Part shown: positions 1 through 9,991 of the stretch, piece by piece
Layout of the letters: every line of letters begins with the position of its first letter
Numbering within the stretch: the stretch's first letter is position 1
NCBI GenBank assembly: GCA_037447335.1
Contig: JBBIGV010000021.1
Coordinates: 1-47,079, forward strand
Direction of reading: 5' to 3'
DNA length: 47,079 nucleotides
Source: JBBIGV01 sp037447335
GTDB taxonomy: Bacteria; Bacteroidota; Ignavibacteria; Ignavibacteriales; Ignavibacteriaceae
Notes under the pieces: generated by a model
Database searches by the model: none
Seen by the model: only the letters and a program-made list of their open reading frames with translations
Told to the model about the DNA's origin: nothing
Program-made: the position numbers and the translations under genes

Positions 1-112
1 TCGGAACTGCGCAGTAAAATGCATCCATTTTATGCTCTATATCGGATTTAAGATCACTTGCTTTTGTTCCCCTGCTTCTAAAACATATCTTTTAATTCCA
101 GCCGTAATTACC

Positions 113-120
113 TATATTTG
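113..120 (+). promoter_or_regulatory. possible Bacteroidota-type -7 promoter element before the helicase gene
   Basis: The octamer TATATTTG fits the TAnnTTTG -7 box known from Bacteroidota promoters. It lies about 29 bases before the chosen ATG at 149. A T-rich stretch about 20 bases upstream could be the partner -33 element. This is a single short match, so it is only suggestive. Confidence 0.35.
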
Positions 121-148
121 CACTTCAAATTCAAAAAATTATAGGCAT

Positions 149-2332
149 ATGGTTAACTTAAAATCACTAAACGAACAACAAAAAAAGGCTGTTGATTACG
201 ATAATGGTCCGCTAATGGTTGTTGCTGGTGCCGGATCGGGAAAAACAAGAGTCCTTACATATAAAATTGCCTGCCTGATTTCCAAAGGTTATAATCCGTC
301 TGAAATTCTTGCATTAACTTTTACTAATAAAGCTGCCGGGGAAATGAAAGAAAGAATAAAAGAGTTGATTGGTGAAAAAGCCAATAAACTCTGGATGGGA
401 ACTTTCCACTCCATCTTTGCCCGCATTATTAGGGTAGAGGCAAAACATTTAAACTACAGAAGCAACTTTTCAATTTATGATACAGAGGATTCACTTTCCT
501 TAGTTCAAAATATAATTTCAGATTTTAACTTTGATACCGATACACTCTCTCCCAATGCAGTAAGGCATCGAATCAGCTACCTGAAAAATCACATGATCAT
601 GCCCTCAGATTTTAAAAAATCTAAAACCAACACTTTTTATGACGAGCGCATTGCCAGTGTTTATGAAGAATATCAGACAAGACTTTTTGAGAATAACTCA
701 ATGGACTTTGATGACCTGTTGTTAAAACCAATTGAACTTTTCAATCAGTCAAAAAGCATCCATCAGAAATACCGAAAAGCATTCGGATATATACTTGTTG
801 ATGAATTTCAGGATACTAATAAAGCGCAGTATGAATTACTTAAACTTCTTGTAACCAGGGAAGGGAAAATTTGCGTTGTTGGAGATGATGCGCAAAGTAT
901 TTACAGCTGGCGCGGCGCAACTCTTTCAAATATGCTGAATTTTGAGAAAGATTTTCCCAAAACCGAAGTAATTAAACTTGAGCAAAATTACAGGTCAACA
1001 AAAAATATTCTTAAAGCCGCAGATTCCGTTATAAAAAAGAATAAAGATCAGTTAGTTAAAACTCTCTGGACGCAGAATAACGACGGCGAGCAGCTTACCC
1101 TCATCAGGTGTGCTGATGAAAAAGATGAAGCTTATCAGTTAGCAAAACACATTAAACAGGAGATCTCAAAAAAGAAACTTTCGTTAAAAGACTTCGCTGT
1201 TTTGTACAGAACTAATGTACAATCCCGCGCAATGGAGGATATTTTCAGGAAGGAAAAAATTCCATATGCAATAATCGGGGGCGTAGAATTCTACAAGCGA
1301 AAGGAAGTGAAAGATATTATCGCTTACTTACGGGTGATTTCAAATCAGAATGATGAAGAAAGCCTTCTCAGGATTATGAATTTTCCACAGCGGGGTATTG
1401 GATCAACAACAATTAAAAGAATGATAGCTTTTGCCCGAAAACATAACATCACCCTGTTCGATACAATGGCACGTGTGTTTGAGGTAATTGATATAAAGGA
1501 GAGAATTCAGAAGAATGTTAAAGCATTTAAAATACTGCTTGACAAGTACATCGGATTAAAGGACAAACTTTCGGTAGGTGAGCTTTCAAGAGCGCTTGTT
1601 GATGAATTAGGCGTTCTCAGGATGTTTAAAGAAGAAGGAACACCGGAATCAATGAACCGGTGGGAAAATATAAACCAGCTTCTTGCCGCTTTAAGTGAAT
1701 TTTCAGTTGAGAATAAAGATGCAAATCTTGATCAGTATCTCGAAGATGTTTCCCTAATGTCAGATATTGACAACTATGAGGAAGAAAAGAATGCAGTTAC
1801 TTTGCTTACTGTTCATTGCGCTAAAGGACTGGAATTCCCTGTTGTGTTTGTTACCGGCTGCGAAGAAGATATTTTTCCTCTTGCAAATCGGTTCAGTTCT
1901 AATGTTACTCTTGAGGAAGAAAGAAGGTTGTTCTATGTGGCAATTACAAGGGCGCAGCAGAAAGTCTTTATTTCTCATGCAAGATCGAGATATCGTTTTG
2001 GCGAGGTGGCTTACCAGAGCCGTTCCAGATTCATTGATGAAATGGACCCTTCATTCATATCTGAAGTTAACGGCGGCATCGGAAGAAAATCTTCTAATAG
2101 AAAATCCAAAAAGGAAATGTATTACGAATACTTCGAAACGGTAGATTATGAAGATTTTGACCAAAGCGATAAAACACTACGCCCCGGCAGCAGGGTAATG
2201 CATGATAAATTCGGGCTTGGAAAAGTTACCCAGGTAGTTGGCGCCGGTGATATGCAGAAGGCTACGGTAGTGTTCGAAGGCAACAATGTTAAACAGCTAA
2301 TGCTGAAATTTGCAAAGTTGAAAGTATTATAG
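149..2332 (+). CDS. uvrD: UvrD/PcrA-family ATP-dependent DNA helicase (superfamily 1A)
   Basis: This is a 3'-5' DNA helicase used in nucleotide-excision and mismatch repair and in removing RecA filaments. With the start at 149 it has 727 residues, normal for UvrD/PcrA. Walker A AGAGSGKT is near residues 26-33 (K32). Later come the Walker B motif ILVDEFQDTN, the QSIYSWRGA motif, the EQNYRS motif, the TVHCAKGLEFPVVFV motif and the EERRLFYVAITRA motif. The C-terminal tail resembles the Tudor-like domain of PcrA that contacts RNA polymerase. The frame is open back to 32, but the extra 39 residues do not resemble the family; the ATG at 149 starts directly before the Q motif region. It is followed after 45 bases by the phosphofructokinase gene. 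Whether it is UvrD or PcrA in function cannot be told from sequence alone. Confidence 0.95.
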   Translation: MVNLKSLNEQQKKAVDYDNGPLMVVAGAGSGKTRVLTYKIACLISKGYNPSEILALTFTNKAAGEMKERIKELIGEKANKLWMGTFHSIFARIIRVEAKHLNYRSNFSIYDTEDSLSLVQNIISDFNFDTDTLSPNAVRHRISYLKNHMIMPSDFKKSKTNTFYDERIASVYEEYQTRLFENNSMDFDDLLLKPIELFNQSKSIHQKYRKAFGYILVDEFQDTNKAQYELLKLLVTREGKICVVGDDAQSIYSWRGATLSNMLNFEKDFPKTEVIKLEQNYRSTKNILKAADSVIKKNKDQLVKTLWTQNNDGEQLTLIRCADEKDEAYQLAKHIKQEISKKKLSLKDFAVLYRTNVQSRAMEDIFRKEKIPYAIIGGVEFYKRKEVKDIIAYLRVISNQNDEESLLRIMNFPQRGIGSTTIKRMIAFARKHNITLFDTMARVFEVIDIKERIQKNVKAFKILLDKYIGLKDKLSVGELSRALVDELGVLRMFKEEGTPESMNRWENINQLLAALSEFSVENKDANLDQYLEDVSLMSDIDNYEEEKNAVTLLTVHCAKGLEFPVVFVTGCEEDIFPLANRFSSNVTLEEERRLFYVAITRAQQKVFISHARSRYRFGEVAYQSRSRFIDEMDPSFISEVNGGIGRKSSNRKSKKEMYYEYFETVDYEDFDQSDKTLRPGSRVMHDKFGLGKVTQVVGAGDMQKATVVFEGNNVKQLMLKFAKLKVL

Positions 2333-2377
2333 GTTACATATTACGAGGCAATTGGATTTTATTGAGGAGATTTTAAG

Positions 2378-3754
2378 ATGTCTGTTGCACCAAAGAAGCT
2401 CGCTATTCTTGTAGGCGGTGGCCCGGCACCGGGAATTAATAGTGTTATCGGAGCCTCTACAATCCGTGCAGTTATAGAAGGTGTTGAAGTTATTGGTATC
2501 AGAGATGGCTTTCAATGGATTATGAATGGTGACATTTCACATGTAAAAGAACTGAACATTCATAGTGTTAGCCGGATCCATTTCAGAGGTGGTTCTTATA
2601 TTGGAATATCAAGGGCAAATCCGACTAAAGATAATAAACACCTCGAGAATGCTGTTACATCTTTACTCAGGCTGAATGTTGATAAACTTATTACCATTGG
2701 CGGAGATGATACTGCTTACAGTGCGCTTAAAGTGGATGAAATGGCCTCGGGCAGGATTAAAGTTGTTCATGTTCCCAAAACAATTGATAATGACCTTGAC
2801 CTTCCTCATGGAATTCCAACTTTCGGATTTCAGACTGCACGCCACTTAGGTGTTGAAGTAGTTAAAAATCTCATGGTAGATGCTCAAACTACCTCACGTT
2901 GGTACTTTGTTATATCAATGGGCAGAAAGGCCGGGCATCTCGCACTTGGTATCGGAAAAGCAACCGGTGCAACTCTTACGATAATTCCGGAAGAATTTCA
3001 GGGTTCGCAGATAAATCTTTCTCACATTGCAGATCTGCTGGTTGGTGCAATTATAAAACGTTTAAGCTATGGAAGAAATGATGGAGTAGCTATTCTTGCG
3101 GAGGGTTTGGTGGAAAGCCTCGATCCAAAAGACCTTGAATCATTAGTTGATATCGAACGGGATGCACACGACAATATCCGCATTGCTGAAATTAATTTCG
3201 GTGAAATTCTGAAGTACCAGGTCCAGGAAAGATTAAAACAGTTTGGAATAAAGACTACCATTGTCGCCAAGAATATCGGTTATGAGCTTAGATGTGCCGA
3301 CCCGATTCCTTTTGACATGGAATATACGCGTGACCTTGGTTTTGCCGCAGCGCAATTCATACTTACAGGCGGAAGCGGTGCGATGGTTTCCATTCAAAAC
3401 GGAAGGTTTGTTCCGCTTTTCTTCAGAGATATTCTTGATCCGGTCACAAAGAGAACAAAGGTAAGATTGGTTGATCCCAGTTCTGAATCATTCTATATAG
3501 CAAGAAGATATATGCTGCGCCTTAACCAGGCGGATTTTGATGATCCTCATGAAATTGCCAAGTATGCTGCTACTTGCGGAATTTCAATTGAAAAGTTCAG
3601 AGATCAATTCTTTTATCTGATCGAACACGACCTGCTCTATAAAAATCTGGAAGCCGGTAAAATTAAATTAGCTGCGGCAGAAAGTAACACCGCATATCAG
3701 CCCGTTCCCGAAAATCAGAAATACCTGGATGATAACGGAAACCACATCATCTGA
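2378..3754 (+). CDS. pfp: 6-phosphofructokinase, PPi-dependent type
   Basis: It phosphorylates fructose 6-phosphate to fructose 1,6-bisphosphate in glycolysis. The phosphate-donor loop starts with GGGPAPG near residue 13. The sequence GGDDT (D110, D111) and PKTIDNDL (K134, D137) carry the Asp and Lys that in this family mark pyrophosphate rather than ATP use; D137 is the expected catalytic base. MGRKAGHLALGIG follows, typical of the sugar-phosphate site. At 458 residues it is longer than the short ATP enzymes of about 320. A strong ribosome site, GAGGAG, lies just before the ATG. PPi use is inferred from these residues, and the reaction would then be reversible. It converges with the transporter gene on the other strand, with only 33 bases between them. 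Confidence 0.9.
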   Translation: MSVAPKKLAILVGGGPAPGINSVIGASTIRAVIEGVEVIGIRDGFQWIMNGDISHVKELNIHSVSRIHFRGGSYIGISRANPTKDNKHLENAVTSLLRLNVDKLITIGGDDTAYSALKVDEMASGRIKVVHVPKTIDNDLDLPHGIPTFGFQTARHLGVEVVKNLMVDAQTTSRWYFVISMGRKAGHLALGIGKATGATLTIIPEEFQGSQINLSHIADLLVGAIIKRLSYGRNDGVAILAEGLVESLDPKDLESLVDIERDAHDNIRIAEINFGEILKYQVQERLKQFGIKTTIVAKNIGYELRCADPIPFDMEYTRDLGFAAAQFILTGGSGAMVSIQNGRFVPLFFRDILDPVTKRTKVRLVDPSSESFYIARRYMLRLNQADFDDPHEIAKYAATCGISIEKFRDQFFYLIEHDLLYKNLEAGKIKLAAAESNTAYQPVPENQKYLDDNGNHII

Positions 3755-3787
3755 AAAATTATCCTGACTGACTTTTTATCTAAAGAT

Positions 3788-5389
3788 TTATTCCTGAATA
3801 TTTTTGTACTCAATATGTTTAATTGAGAAATAATCCTTTGTCATTTTCTTCAGTTGCGTCGAAAGAAGTATGATAGCAATCAGGTTTGGGAATGTCATGA
3901 ACCCGAGTGCTGCATCACCAAATGACCAAACTGCTTCGAGGGGAGCGATGGCTCCAATAAAAACAAATAGAATATATACCCACTTATAAGGTAAAGTGGC
4001 TTTCTTTCCAAAAAGATAATTTGAGGCTCTCTCGCCATAATACGACCAACTGATTGCTGTAGAAACAGCAAAAAGTAAAACTGCAAATGTTACGATCTTA
4101 TCTCCATAAGCAAAAAGCCAGCTTAATCCCTGCTTAAACGCAAAAGATGTCAACAAACTGCTGTTGAGCAATACGCCGGTAAATTCAGGATCTATCCTGT
4201 TCACAAAAAATTCAGTGTGCTGCCACGCTCCGGTTGAGATGATAACCAAACCGGTAATAGTACAGATTATAATTGTATCAATAAAAGGTTCAAGCAATGC
4301 AACAGAACCTTCACGAACAGCATACTTTGTTTTTGCAGTTGAGTGAGCGATTGCAGCACTTCCTTGCCCCGCCTCGTTAGAGTAAAGACCTCGCTTGATA
4401 CCCCAAAGCATTGTGTTAAGTATAACCAGGAAAGCACCAATCCCTACCCCTGCAATTTCAGCGGGCGGATTAAATGCCATTTCAAAAATCATAGAGAAAC
4501 TATCATCAAGCACTGAAAGGTTTGAACCTAAAATCATTAATCCTGCAACAACATAAATTATTGCCATAAAAGGAGAAAGGAAGCCGGTAACGTTACCAAT
4601 TCTTTTTATTCCGCCAATAATAACCAAACCAACCACGATCACGAGGAAAACTCCATTGATAACCTGCTGAAGTGAAACGGAAAAATCACCAAAAATCAAG
4701 TGCTTTTCTGTGAGAAGATGACCTGTCCCCACTATCTGTGCAACTTCCGAATAAAGCTGATCAGAAACAGTAAAAGTTTGAATAGCATTACCCGTTGCAA
4801 AGGAACAAATAACTGCAAAGCATGCGAAAGCTACGGCAAGCCATTTCCAGTTGCCGCCCAGTGCCTTTTCGATAGTGTACATAGGACCGCCTGCGGTGTT
4901 CCCTTTCTCATCAAACTCCCTGTAGTGATGAGCAAGAGTAACCTCAGAATATTTTAGTGCGGTTCCAAAGAATGCTGTAACCCACATCCAGAATAACGCT
5001 CCCGGTCCACCGTAGTGAATTGCTGTAGCAACACCGGCAATGTTACCAATACCAACCGTTGCAGAAAGTGCAGTTGCAAGCGCTTTGAAGTGGCTTAAAT
5101 CACCTTCATCTTTGGGATCATCATAATCACCCTTAGTAACTTTAATTCCATGCTTAAAATATCTTAACTGCGGAAAGCCTAATTTTATTGTTACAAAAAT
5201 TCCGGTTCCCAGCAATGCTATTACCATAAAAGGAATCGAACCAAGCGGTAATTGTTTAGATGGAAAATCTTTAATGAAATTAAAATTTCCGGGGAATGAC
5301 CAAACAGATTCATAAAATGCAACTCCACCGAAAATTAAAATTACGATTATAAGCAGGAAAACGATAAGTCCGGCACTAGATCTTTTCAT
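3788..5389 (-). CDS. sodium:alanine symporter family (AGCS) amino-acid transporter
   Basis: This inner-membrane protein probably imports alanine, glycine or a related amino acid together with Na+. It has 533 residues and about ten hydrophobic segments. Family signatures include ALSATVGIGNIAGVATAI with GGPGALFWMWV near residues 110-135, and GIKRGLYSNEAGQGSAAIAH near residue 340, the classic AGCS motif. An extra N-terminal hydrophobic segment (residues 8-28) precedes the usual core, as in several Bacteroidota homologues. Upstream on the same strand, 32 bases away, is an NSS-type transporter, so the two probably form one transcript for amino-acid uptake. The exact substrate cannot be assigned. 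Confidence 0.92.
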   Translation of the reverse strand: MKRSSAGLIVFLLIIVILIFGGVAFYESVWSFPGNFNFIKDFPSKQLPLGSIPFMVIALLGTGIFVTIKLGFPQLRYFKHGIKVTKGDYDDPKDEGDLSHFKALATALSATVGIGNIAGVATAIHYGGPGALFWMWVTAFFGTALKYSEVTLAHHYREFDEKGNTAGGPMYTIEKALGGNWKWLAVAFACFAVICSFATGNAIQTFTVSDQLYSEVAQIVGTGHLLTEKHLIFGDFSVSLQQVINGVFLVIVVGLVIIGGIKRIGNVTGFLSPFMAIIYVVAGLMILGSNLSVLDDSFSMIFEMAFNPPAEIAGVGIGAFLVILNTMLWGIKRGLYSNEAGQGSAAIAHSTAKTKYAVREGSVALLEPFIDTIIICTITGLVIISTGAWQHTEFFVNRIDPEFTGVLLNSSLLTSFAFKQGLSWLFAYGDKIVTFAVLLFAVSTAISWSYYGERASNYLFGKKATLPYKWVYILFVFIGAIAPLEAVWSFGDAALGFMTFPNLIAIILLSTQLKKMTKDYFSIKHIEYKNIQE

Positions 5390-5421
5390 TTGTCTTCTGA
5401 TTTTATTGATGATAATATGTA

Positions 5422-6813
5422 CTAATTAAATAAGGCAATGATCTTCTGCAGTAAGCCTAAAGAGTTTAGCAGCACTAAAAAAATCAATACAGGTGCAAAA
5501 TACTTAAGCAGTATTACCCAAACGCGGATTCTCCATTCGGAACGCTCAAAAAGCTTTTCTGCACCTTGTTTCAATTCTGCCAGCGCTTTATCAATACCCC
5601 ATACATAACCGACAAATACAGCAATGAGCAAGCCGCCAAGCGGAAGCATAATGTTTGATGAAACATAATTTGCCAGATCAAAAAAGTTTAAACCGAATAT
5701 TGTTTCATTTGCCAGCACATTGAATGATAATGCACTCGGAATTCCAACTAAAAAACCCAGGCTGCCGAAAACAAGCACTGCTTTATGACGGGACCATTTC
5801 CTTTCATCAATAAAGTAGGCTGCAATAACTTCAAGCAGGGAAATGGCAGACGTAAGTGCGGCTATCGTAAGTAGAACAAAGAACAGTATTGCCATCACAT
5901 ACCCGCCGGGCATTTTTGTAAATACAATTGGCAGTGTCTTAAATATTAAACCGGGACCCTCGCCAACATTTTGACCCGTAGCAAAAACAGCAGTGAATAT
6001 CGCAATTCCGGCAATCAATGCTATTATAGTGTCCAGGAAGACAATCTCAACCGACGATGCGGGTACACTATCTTTCTTTGACATATAACTGCCGTAAGTA
6101 AGCATAGCTCCCATTCCGAGGCTTAGAGTAAAGAATGCCTGCCCCAATGCTTCAAGAACAGTGTTGCCTGTAACTTTACTCCAGTCAGGATTAAAAAGGA
6201 AAGAAAGCCCTTCGCTGCTTCCTTCCATAGTTAAACCTCTTATCATAACTATGATAAGCAGTAACAGAAGAAGGGGCATCATTAACTTGGTTCCTTTTTC
6301 AATCCCCTTCTGAACACCGGCATAAACAAAAAACATCGACATTAATATAAAAAGCGCAAGCATCCCTATTCCCCACGCAACATTGGAAGTGAGTGACACA
6401 AAATGAGCGCCTGCTACTTCGGCAGAACTGAATTCACTAAACCTGCCCGCAGCAGCTTCATAAATGTAACCGACGGACCAACCTGCAACTACAGCATAGA
6501 AGCTAAGGATCAGGAATCCGGCAGCCACACCCATTGCGCCAACCAAAGGCCAAAATTGAGATTGTTTGAGAGCCGAAAAAGCTCCAACCGGGTTTCGCTG
6601 CGTTGTTCTCCCCATTAAAATTTCAGCTATAATAACCGGGAGCCCGATCATTGCAGCACAAACAAGGTAAATTATTATAAAGGCTGCACCTCCGTTTTGC
6701 CCTACTACATATGGAAACTTCCAGATGTTACCTAAACCAATAGCCGAACCAGCAGCAGCTAAAATAAATCCTAATTGTGAGCTCCATTGCTCTCGTTGAT
6801 TATTCTCTGGCAT
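5422..6813 (-). CDS. sodium-dependent neurotransmitter-symporter (NSS/SNF) family transporter
   Basis: A Na+-coupled importer of the LeuT fold, likely for an amino acid or related small molecule. The first helix carries WSSQLGFILAAAGSAIGLGN followed by IWKFPYVVGQNGGAAF, which forms the unwound substrate and sodium site in this family. About eleven to twelve hydrophobic segments fit in 463 residues, somewhat shorter than LeuT. The ATG at 6813 is preferred over a TTG one codon upstream. GGAGG lies four bases before the ATG, rather close but clear. It is the first gene of a two-gene minus-strand unit with the AGCS transporter. The substrate is unknown. Confidence 0.92.
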   Translation of the reverse strand: MPENNQREQWSSQLGFILAAAGSAIGLGNIWKFPYVVGQNGGAAFIIIYLVCAAMIGLPVIIAEILMGRTTQRNPVGAFSALKQSQFWPLVGAMGVAAGFLILSFYAVVAGWSVGYIYEAAAGRFSEFSSAEVAGAHFVSLTSNVAWGIGMLALFILMSMFFVYAGVQKGIEKGTKLMMPLLLLLLIIVMIRGLTMEGSSEGLSFLFNPDWSKVTGNTVLEALGQAFFTLSLGMGAMLTYGSYMSKKDSVPASSVEIVFLDTIIALIAGIAIFTAVFATGQNVGEGPGLIFKTLPIVFTKMPGGYVMAILFFVLLTIAALTSAISLLEVIAAYFIDERKWSRHKAVLVFGSLGFLVGIPSALSFNVLANETIFGLNFFDLANYVSSNIMLPLGGLLIAVFVGYVWGIDKALAELKQGAEKLFERSEWRIRVWVILLKYFAPVLIFLVLLNSLGLLQKIIALFN

Positions 6814-7104
6814 CAATCCTCCGGTTGTAAACTAGAAATGTAATTTGCAGAATTTGACGTTGGAATATTAAAACATTCAATTTCTTTTTCAAAGAAAATT
6901 TTAAAGTTTTGCTGAAATAGTTCTTTGTTTTAGCTGAAATTTTCAGTCATCTCCAGCAAGTCGATAACCCCATCTGGTTGAAGAAAATGCCAATCATTAA
7001 ATATTTTATTGGTTAGTTAAAATTCTTTAATTGCTAAATAACGCTGAAATATTTAGCTTCGCATCGGCTATGCAACATCTATTCACGATTATTTCTGCGA
7101 GGGC

Positions 7105-8679
7105 ATGATGTTAAAAAAACCTTTTTTATCGTTGATTATTATAATCGGTTTCTGCTTACCCGGTACTTATAGTATTAAAGCGAATCCAATACAACTTCTA
7201 TCTCCCCAAAATGGTGAGCTGGGATTACCAACTAACCCGGTACTGCGATGGTCTCCTGTTCCATTCACAGGCAGCACGATATATAAGGTTCATTACGATC
7301 TTGATACTTCTTTCAATAATGCCGTTACCTTTTCAACTACATCTAATTATTTGCAGCTTGGGGGATTATCATTCGCTGCCACATATTATTGGAAAGTAAC
7401 AGCAGTTACTGATGACACTATTAATAGTGCTTCTGAGGTCTGGCACTTCAAAACGGGAACGTTTTGGCATAACATAGCGAACTTTGCTCCAGGGCAGATA
7501 GTCTGGGATTTAACAGAACATAACAATTTTATTTTTGCGGGTACATGGGGCGGTGGAATATACAGATCATCAGATTTTCCTAATTACCAGCAATGGGAAC
7601 AAAAAAATGACAGCATCAATGCAGCTTTTATCTGGTCATTAGCCTCGGCAAATGGTTTTCTTTATGCTGCAACTGAGAGAGGGATTTTCAAAACAGAAGA
7701 TGATGGAAATTCATGGCATCAACTGCCATTATTTGTTGGAAGCGTTCCATTCCCTCCGGATGTCAGGTCAATAATTGCAGAAGATTCATTGATCGTCGCT
7801 GCCACATGGGGTTTTGGAGTTTATTTCTCTCTCGATTCAGGTTTCACCTGGCATAAAAATAATATGGGTTTGGGAAGCCTGGCTGTTCAAGCCTTAACCT
7901 TCGGATTTGGCAGCTATTATATATATGCGGGAACTGCCGATGCCGGAATATACAGGATTGAAAGTGCAAATATTTCAACTGCAAGCTGGCAATACTCCAA
8001 CATGCCTTATCAATATACATGGTCACTGGCTTCAGCTTCCGATTCGACCGGTGACTACATTTATTCCGGAACTTATGGTGATGGATTCTGGCGTTCTACA
8101 AACTCAGGCACAGTATGGACTCAGAATAATACCGGTTTAACAGACAGCTATGTTTATTCTCTTTATCAATATAATTTTGATCTTTATGCAGGAACATGGC
8201 CCGGCGGTGTGTTCAGATCGCAGGACTATGGACAAACCTGGGAAGACCTTGGCTTATCGGGATTTGGCGCTACAGGTGTAAGTTCCATTATTAAAACCAA
8301 AGATGGCGCATTAATGGTTGGAACAAATGACGGCAGAATTTTCAAAACCCAAAGTGCCGGAACAACTTCACTCGATGAAAATGAACAAACTACTTCAGTT
8401 CCAAATGATTTTTTTCTGTTTCAGAACTATCCGAATCCGTTTAATCCCGGTACAATAATCAGGTATGAGTTAAATCAATCACAAAATATTCGTCTTAAAG
8501 TCTTTGATGTGCTCGGCAGAGAAATAGCTGAACTTGTTAACGAATTTAAACCTGCCGGTGTTCATGAGGTATACTTCAATGCTGCATCCGCCGGAGGCGG
8601 ACTGCCAAGCGGTGTTTATTTCTACAATTTGAGTGCAGGTGAAAAGATTCAATCCCGTAAGATGATCATCCTGAAATAA
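7105..8679 (+). CDS. secreted beta-propeller/BNR-like repeat protein with type IX secretion C-terminal signal
   Basis: An exported protein of 524 residues. Residues 1-26 form a signal peptide. Residues about 28-117 look like an Fn3/Ig-type domain, with LRWSPVPFTGSTIYKVHYD and the Fn3-like ending YYWKVTAVTDD. From about 130 to 415 there are repeated units of the form FAGTWGGGIYRSSD, YSGTYGDGFWRSTNSG and YAGTWPGGVFRSQD, typical of sialidase/sortilin or Ycf48-like propellers with Asp-box style loops. The last ~80 residues contain QNYPNPFNPGTIIRYEL, LKVFDVLGREIAELVN and GVYFYNL, a Por-secretion (T9SS) sorting domain. ATG codons at 7105 and 7108 are equally possible. It ends just before a strong terminator and is transcribed alone. 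Its binding partner is unknown. Confidence 0.85.
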   Translation: MMLKKPFLSLIIIIGFCLPGTYSIKANPIQLLSPQNGELGLPTNPVLRWSPVPFTGSTIYKVHYDLDTSFNNAVTFSTTSNYLQLGGLSFAATYYWKVTAVTDDTINSASEVWHFKTGTFWHNIANFAPGQIVWDLTEHNNFIFAGTWGGGIYRSSDFPNYQQWEQKNDSINAAFIWSLASANGFLYAATERGIFKTEDDGNSWHQLPLFVGSVPFPPDVRSIIAEDSLIVAATWGFGVYFSLDSGFTWHKNNMGLGSLAVQALTFGFGSYYIYAGTADAGIYRIESANISTASWQYSNMPYQYTWSLASASDSTGDYIYSGTYGDGFWRSTNSGTVWTQNNTGLTDSYVYSLYQYNFDLYAGTWPGGVFRSQDYGQTWEDLGLSGFGATGVSSIIKTKDGALMVGTNDGRIFKTQSAGTTSLDENEQTTSVPNDFFLFQNYPNPFNPGTIIRYELNQSQNIRLKVFDVLGREIAELVNEFKPAGVHEVYFNAASAGGGLPSGVYFYNLSAGEKIQSRKMIILK

Positions 8680-8702
8680 TACTCTGATCATTTTGCATTA
8701 GG

Positions 8703-8734
8703 AAGGAACTCCCTGAACAGGAGTTCCTTTTTTA
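8703..8734 (+). terminator. rho-independent terminator after the T9SS protein gene
   Basis: Arms AAGGAACTCC (8703-8712) and GGAGTTCCTT (8720-8729) pair perfectly over ten bases around the seven-base loop CTGAACA, and run straight into a T tract ending near 8733. It lies 24 bases after the stop codon at 8679. Confidence 0.9.
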
Positions 8735-8765
8735 TTTTAAAGTAAAAAGAATAATTTAACATATC

Positions 8766-9800
8766 ATGAATCTGTCATATTCCTTATTGAACATAGAGCT
8801 TAAACACAGATTTACCATTGCCGCAGGTTCCCGGAAATTTACACCAATAGCGTTGGTGATCATAGAGCATCAGGGAATTAAAGGTTACGGGGAAGCATCT
8901 TTACCTCCATATTTAGGAGAAGATCATACTTCCGTTGAATCATTCTTCGGGAAAATTAATTTAAGCAAGTTTAAAAATCCGGAGCAGATAATTGAAATAA
9001 TAGAATATGTTCATCGTGCAGATGAGGGTAATTATGCAGCTAAGGCTGCACTTGACATTGCACTACACGATCTTCTGGGTAAATATTTAAATATTCCGCT
9101 GCATAAACATTTTGGATTGAAAAAAGAAAAGGCTCCTTATACATCGTATACAATCGGAATGGATCAACCGGCAGTTCTTAAAGAAAAGATACTTGAAGCC
9201 GAAGGATTCAGATACCTTAAAATAAAACTTGGTTCTGAAAATGATAGAAAGATAATTGAATTTGTCAGAGAAGTAACGAACGTTCCGTTGTATGTTGATG
9301 TGAACCAGGGATGGAAGGACAAATACTTTGCTATTGATATGATAAATTGGCTTGCCCGGCATAACGTAATTTTAGTAGAGCAACCGTTACCCAAAGAGAT
9401 GATTGAAGAAACTGCCTTGATAACCGAACAAAGTCCTATCCCGGTTATTGCTGATGAGGCTGTTCAAACGTCGGATGATATTGAATTTATATCAGGCGCA
9501 TATTCCGGTATCAACATTAAACTTATGAAATGCGGCGGTATCAATGAAGCTATTGATATGATTAATACCGCCCGCAGGTTTAACCTGAAGATTATGCTTG
9601 GCTGTATGACTGAAACATCCTGTGCAATTTCTGCGGCTGCACAGATTTCGCCGCTAGCAGATTTTGCTGACCTTGATGGAAATCTATTAATAAAAAATGA
9701 TCCCTTCGAAGGAGTAAAAACAGCCGATGGAAAAATCATTCTCAATGATATGCCCGGCATCGGCTGCAATTTGTTGGATAATTCATCAGATAAATTGTAA
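8766..9800 (+). CDS. dipeptide epimerase (L-Ala-D/L-Glu epimerase type, enolase superfamily)
   Basis: Predicted to epimerise L-Ala-D-Glu and related dipeptides during recycling of murein peptide or peptide breakdown. The muconate-lactonising subgroup layout is complete: catalytic Lys in KIK (K154), metal ligands D178 in VDVNQGW, E205 in VEQPLP and D230 in IADEA, and the second catalytic Lys K252 in INIKLMKCGG. GCMTETSCAIS near residue 280 completes the barrel. The length of 344 residues is normal. It sits alone after the terminator at 8703-8734. Related muconate or o-succinylbenzoate enzymes share the scaffold, so dipeptide specificity is a family-level inference. Confidence 0.85.
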   Translation: MNLSYSLLNIELKHRFTIAAGSRKFTPIALVIIEHQGIKGYGEASLPPYLGEDHTSVESFFGKINLSKFKNPEQIIEIIEYVHRADEGNYAAKAALDIALHDLLGKYLNIPLHKHFGLKKEKAPYTSYTIGMDQPAVLKEKILEAEGFRYLKIKLGSENDRKIIEFVREVTNVPLYVDVNQGWKDKYFAIDMINWLARHNVILVEQPLPKEMIEETALITEQSPIPVIADEAVQTSDDIEFISGAYSGINIKLMKCGGINEAIDMINTARRFNLKIMLGCMTETSCAISAAAQISPLADFADLDGNLLIKNDPFEGVKTADGKIILNDMPGIGCNLLDNSSDKL

Positions 9801-9920
9801 AATAACAGTATTCAGTTGATTTGTTTGATTAATAGATAACTCTATATGTGCCCCTTCACACGAAATAGTTGACACCGTTTTATTAAAAAATTAAATTATA
9901 AGCGATTTTTATGAAGCTTT

Positions 9921-9948
9921 AGCACATATTAAAATATAAATATGTGCT
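9921..9948. repeat. perfect 10-bp inverted repeat between epimerase and hydroxylase genes
   Basis: Arms AGCACATATT (9921-9930) and AATATGTGCT (9939-9948) are separated by eight AT bases. It lies 121 bases after the epimerase stop and 44 before the hydroxylase start. There is no T tract, so it could be a regulator binding site rather than a terminator. Confidence 0.5.
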
Positions 9949-9991
9949 TTGCTTAAGGTTAAAATGAACATGTAATTCAGAGGTAAATGCC

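Noticed and set aside
1760..2144. Open frames on both strands inside the helicase gene
   Set aside because: They lie wholly within a well-supported helicase frame, have no family features and show compositional shadow patterns.
9921..9948. Terminator for the dipeptide epimerase gene
   Set aside because: The hairpin is AT-only over much of its stem, 120 bases from the stop and without a T tract; kept as an inverted repeat only.
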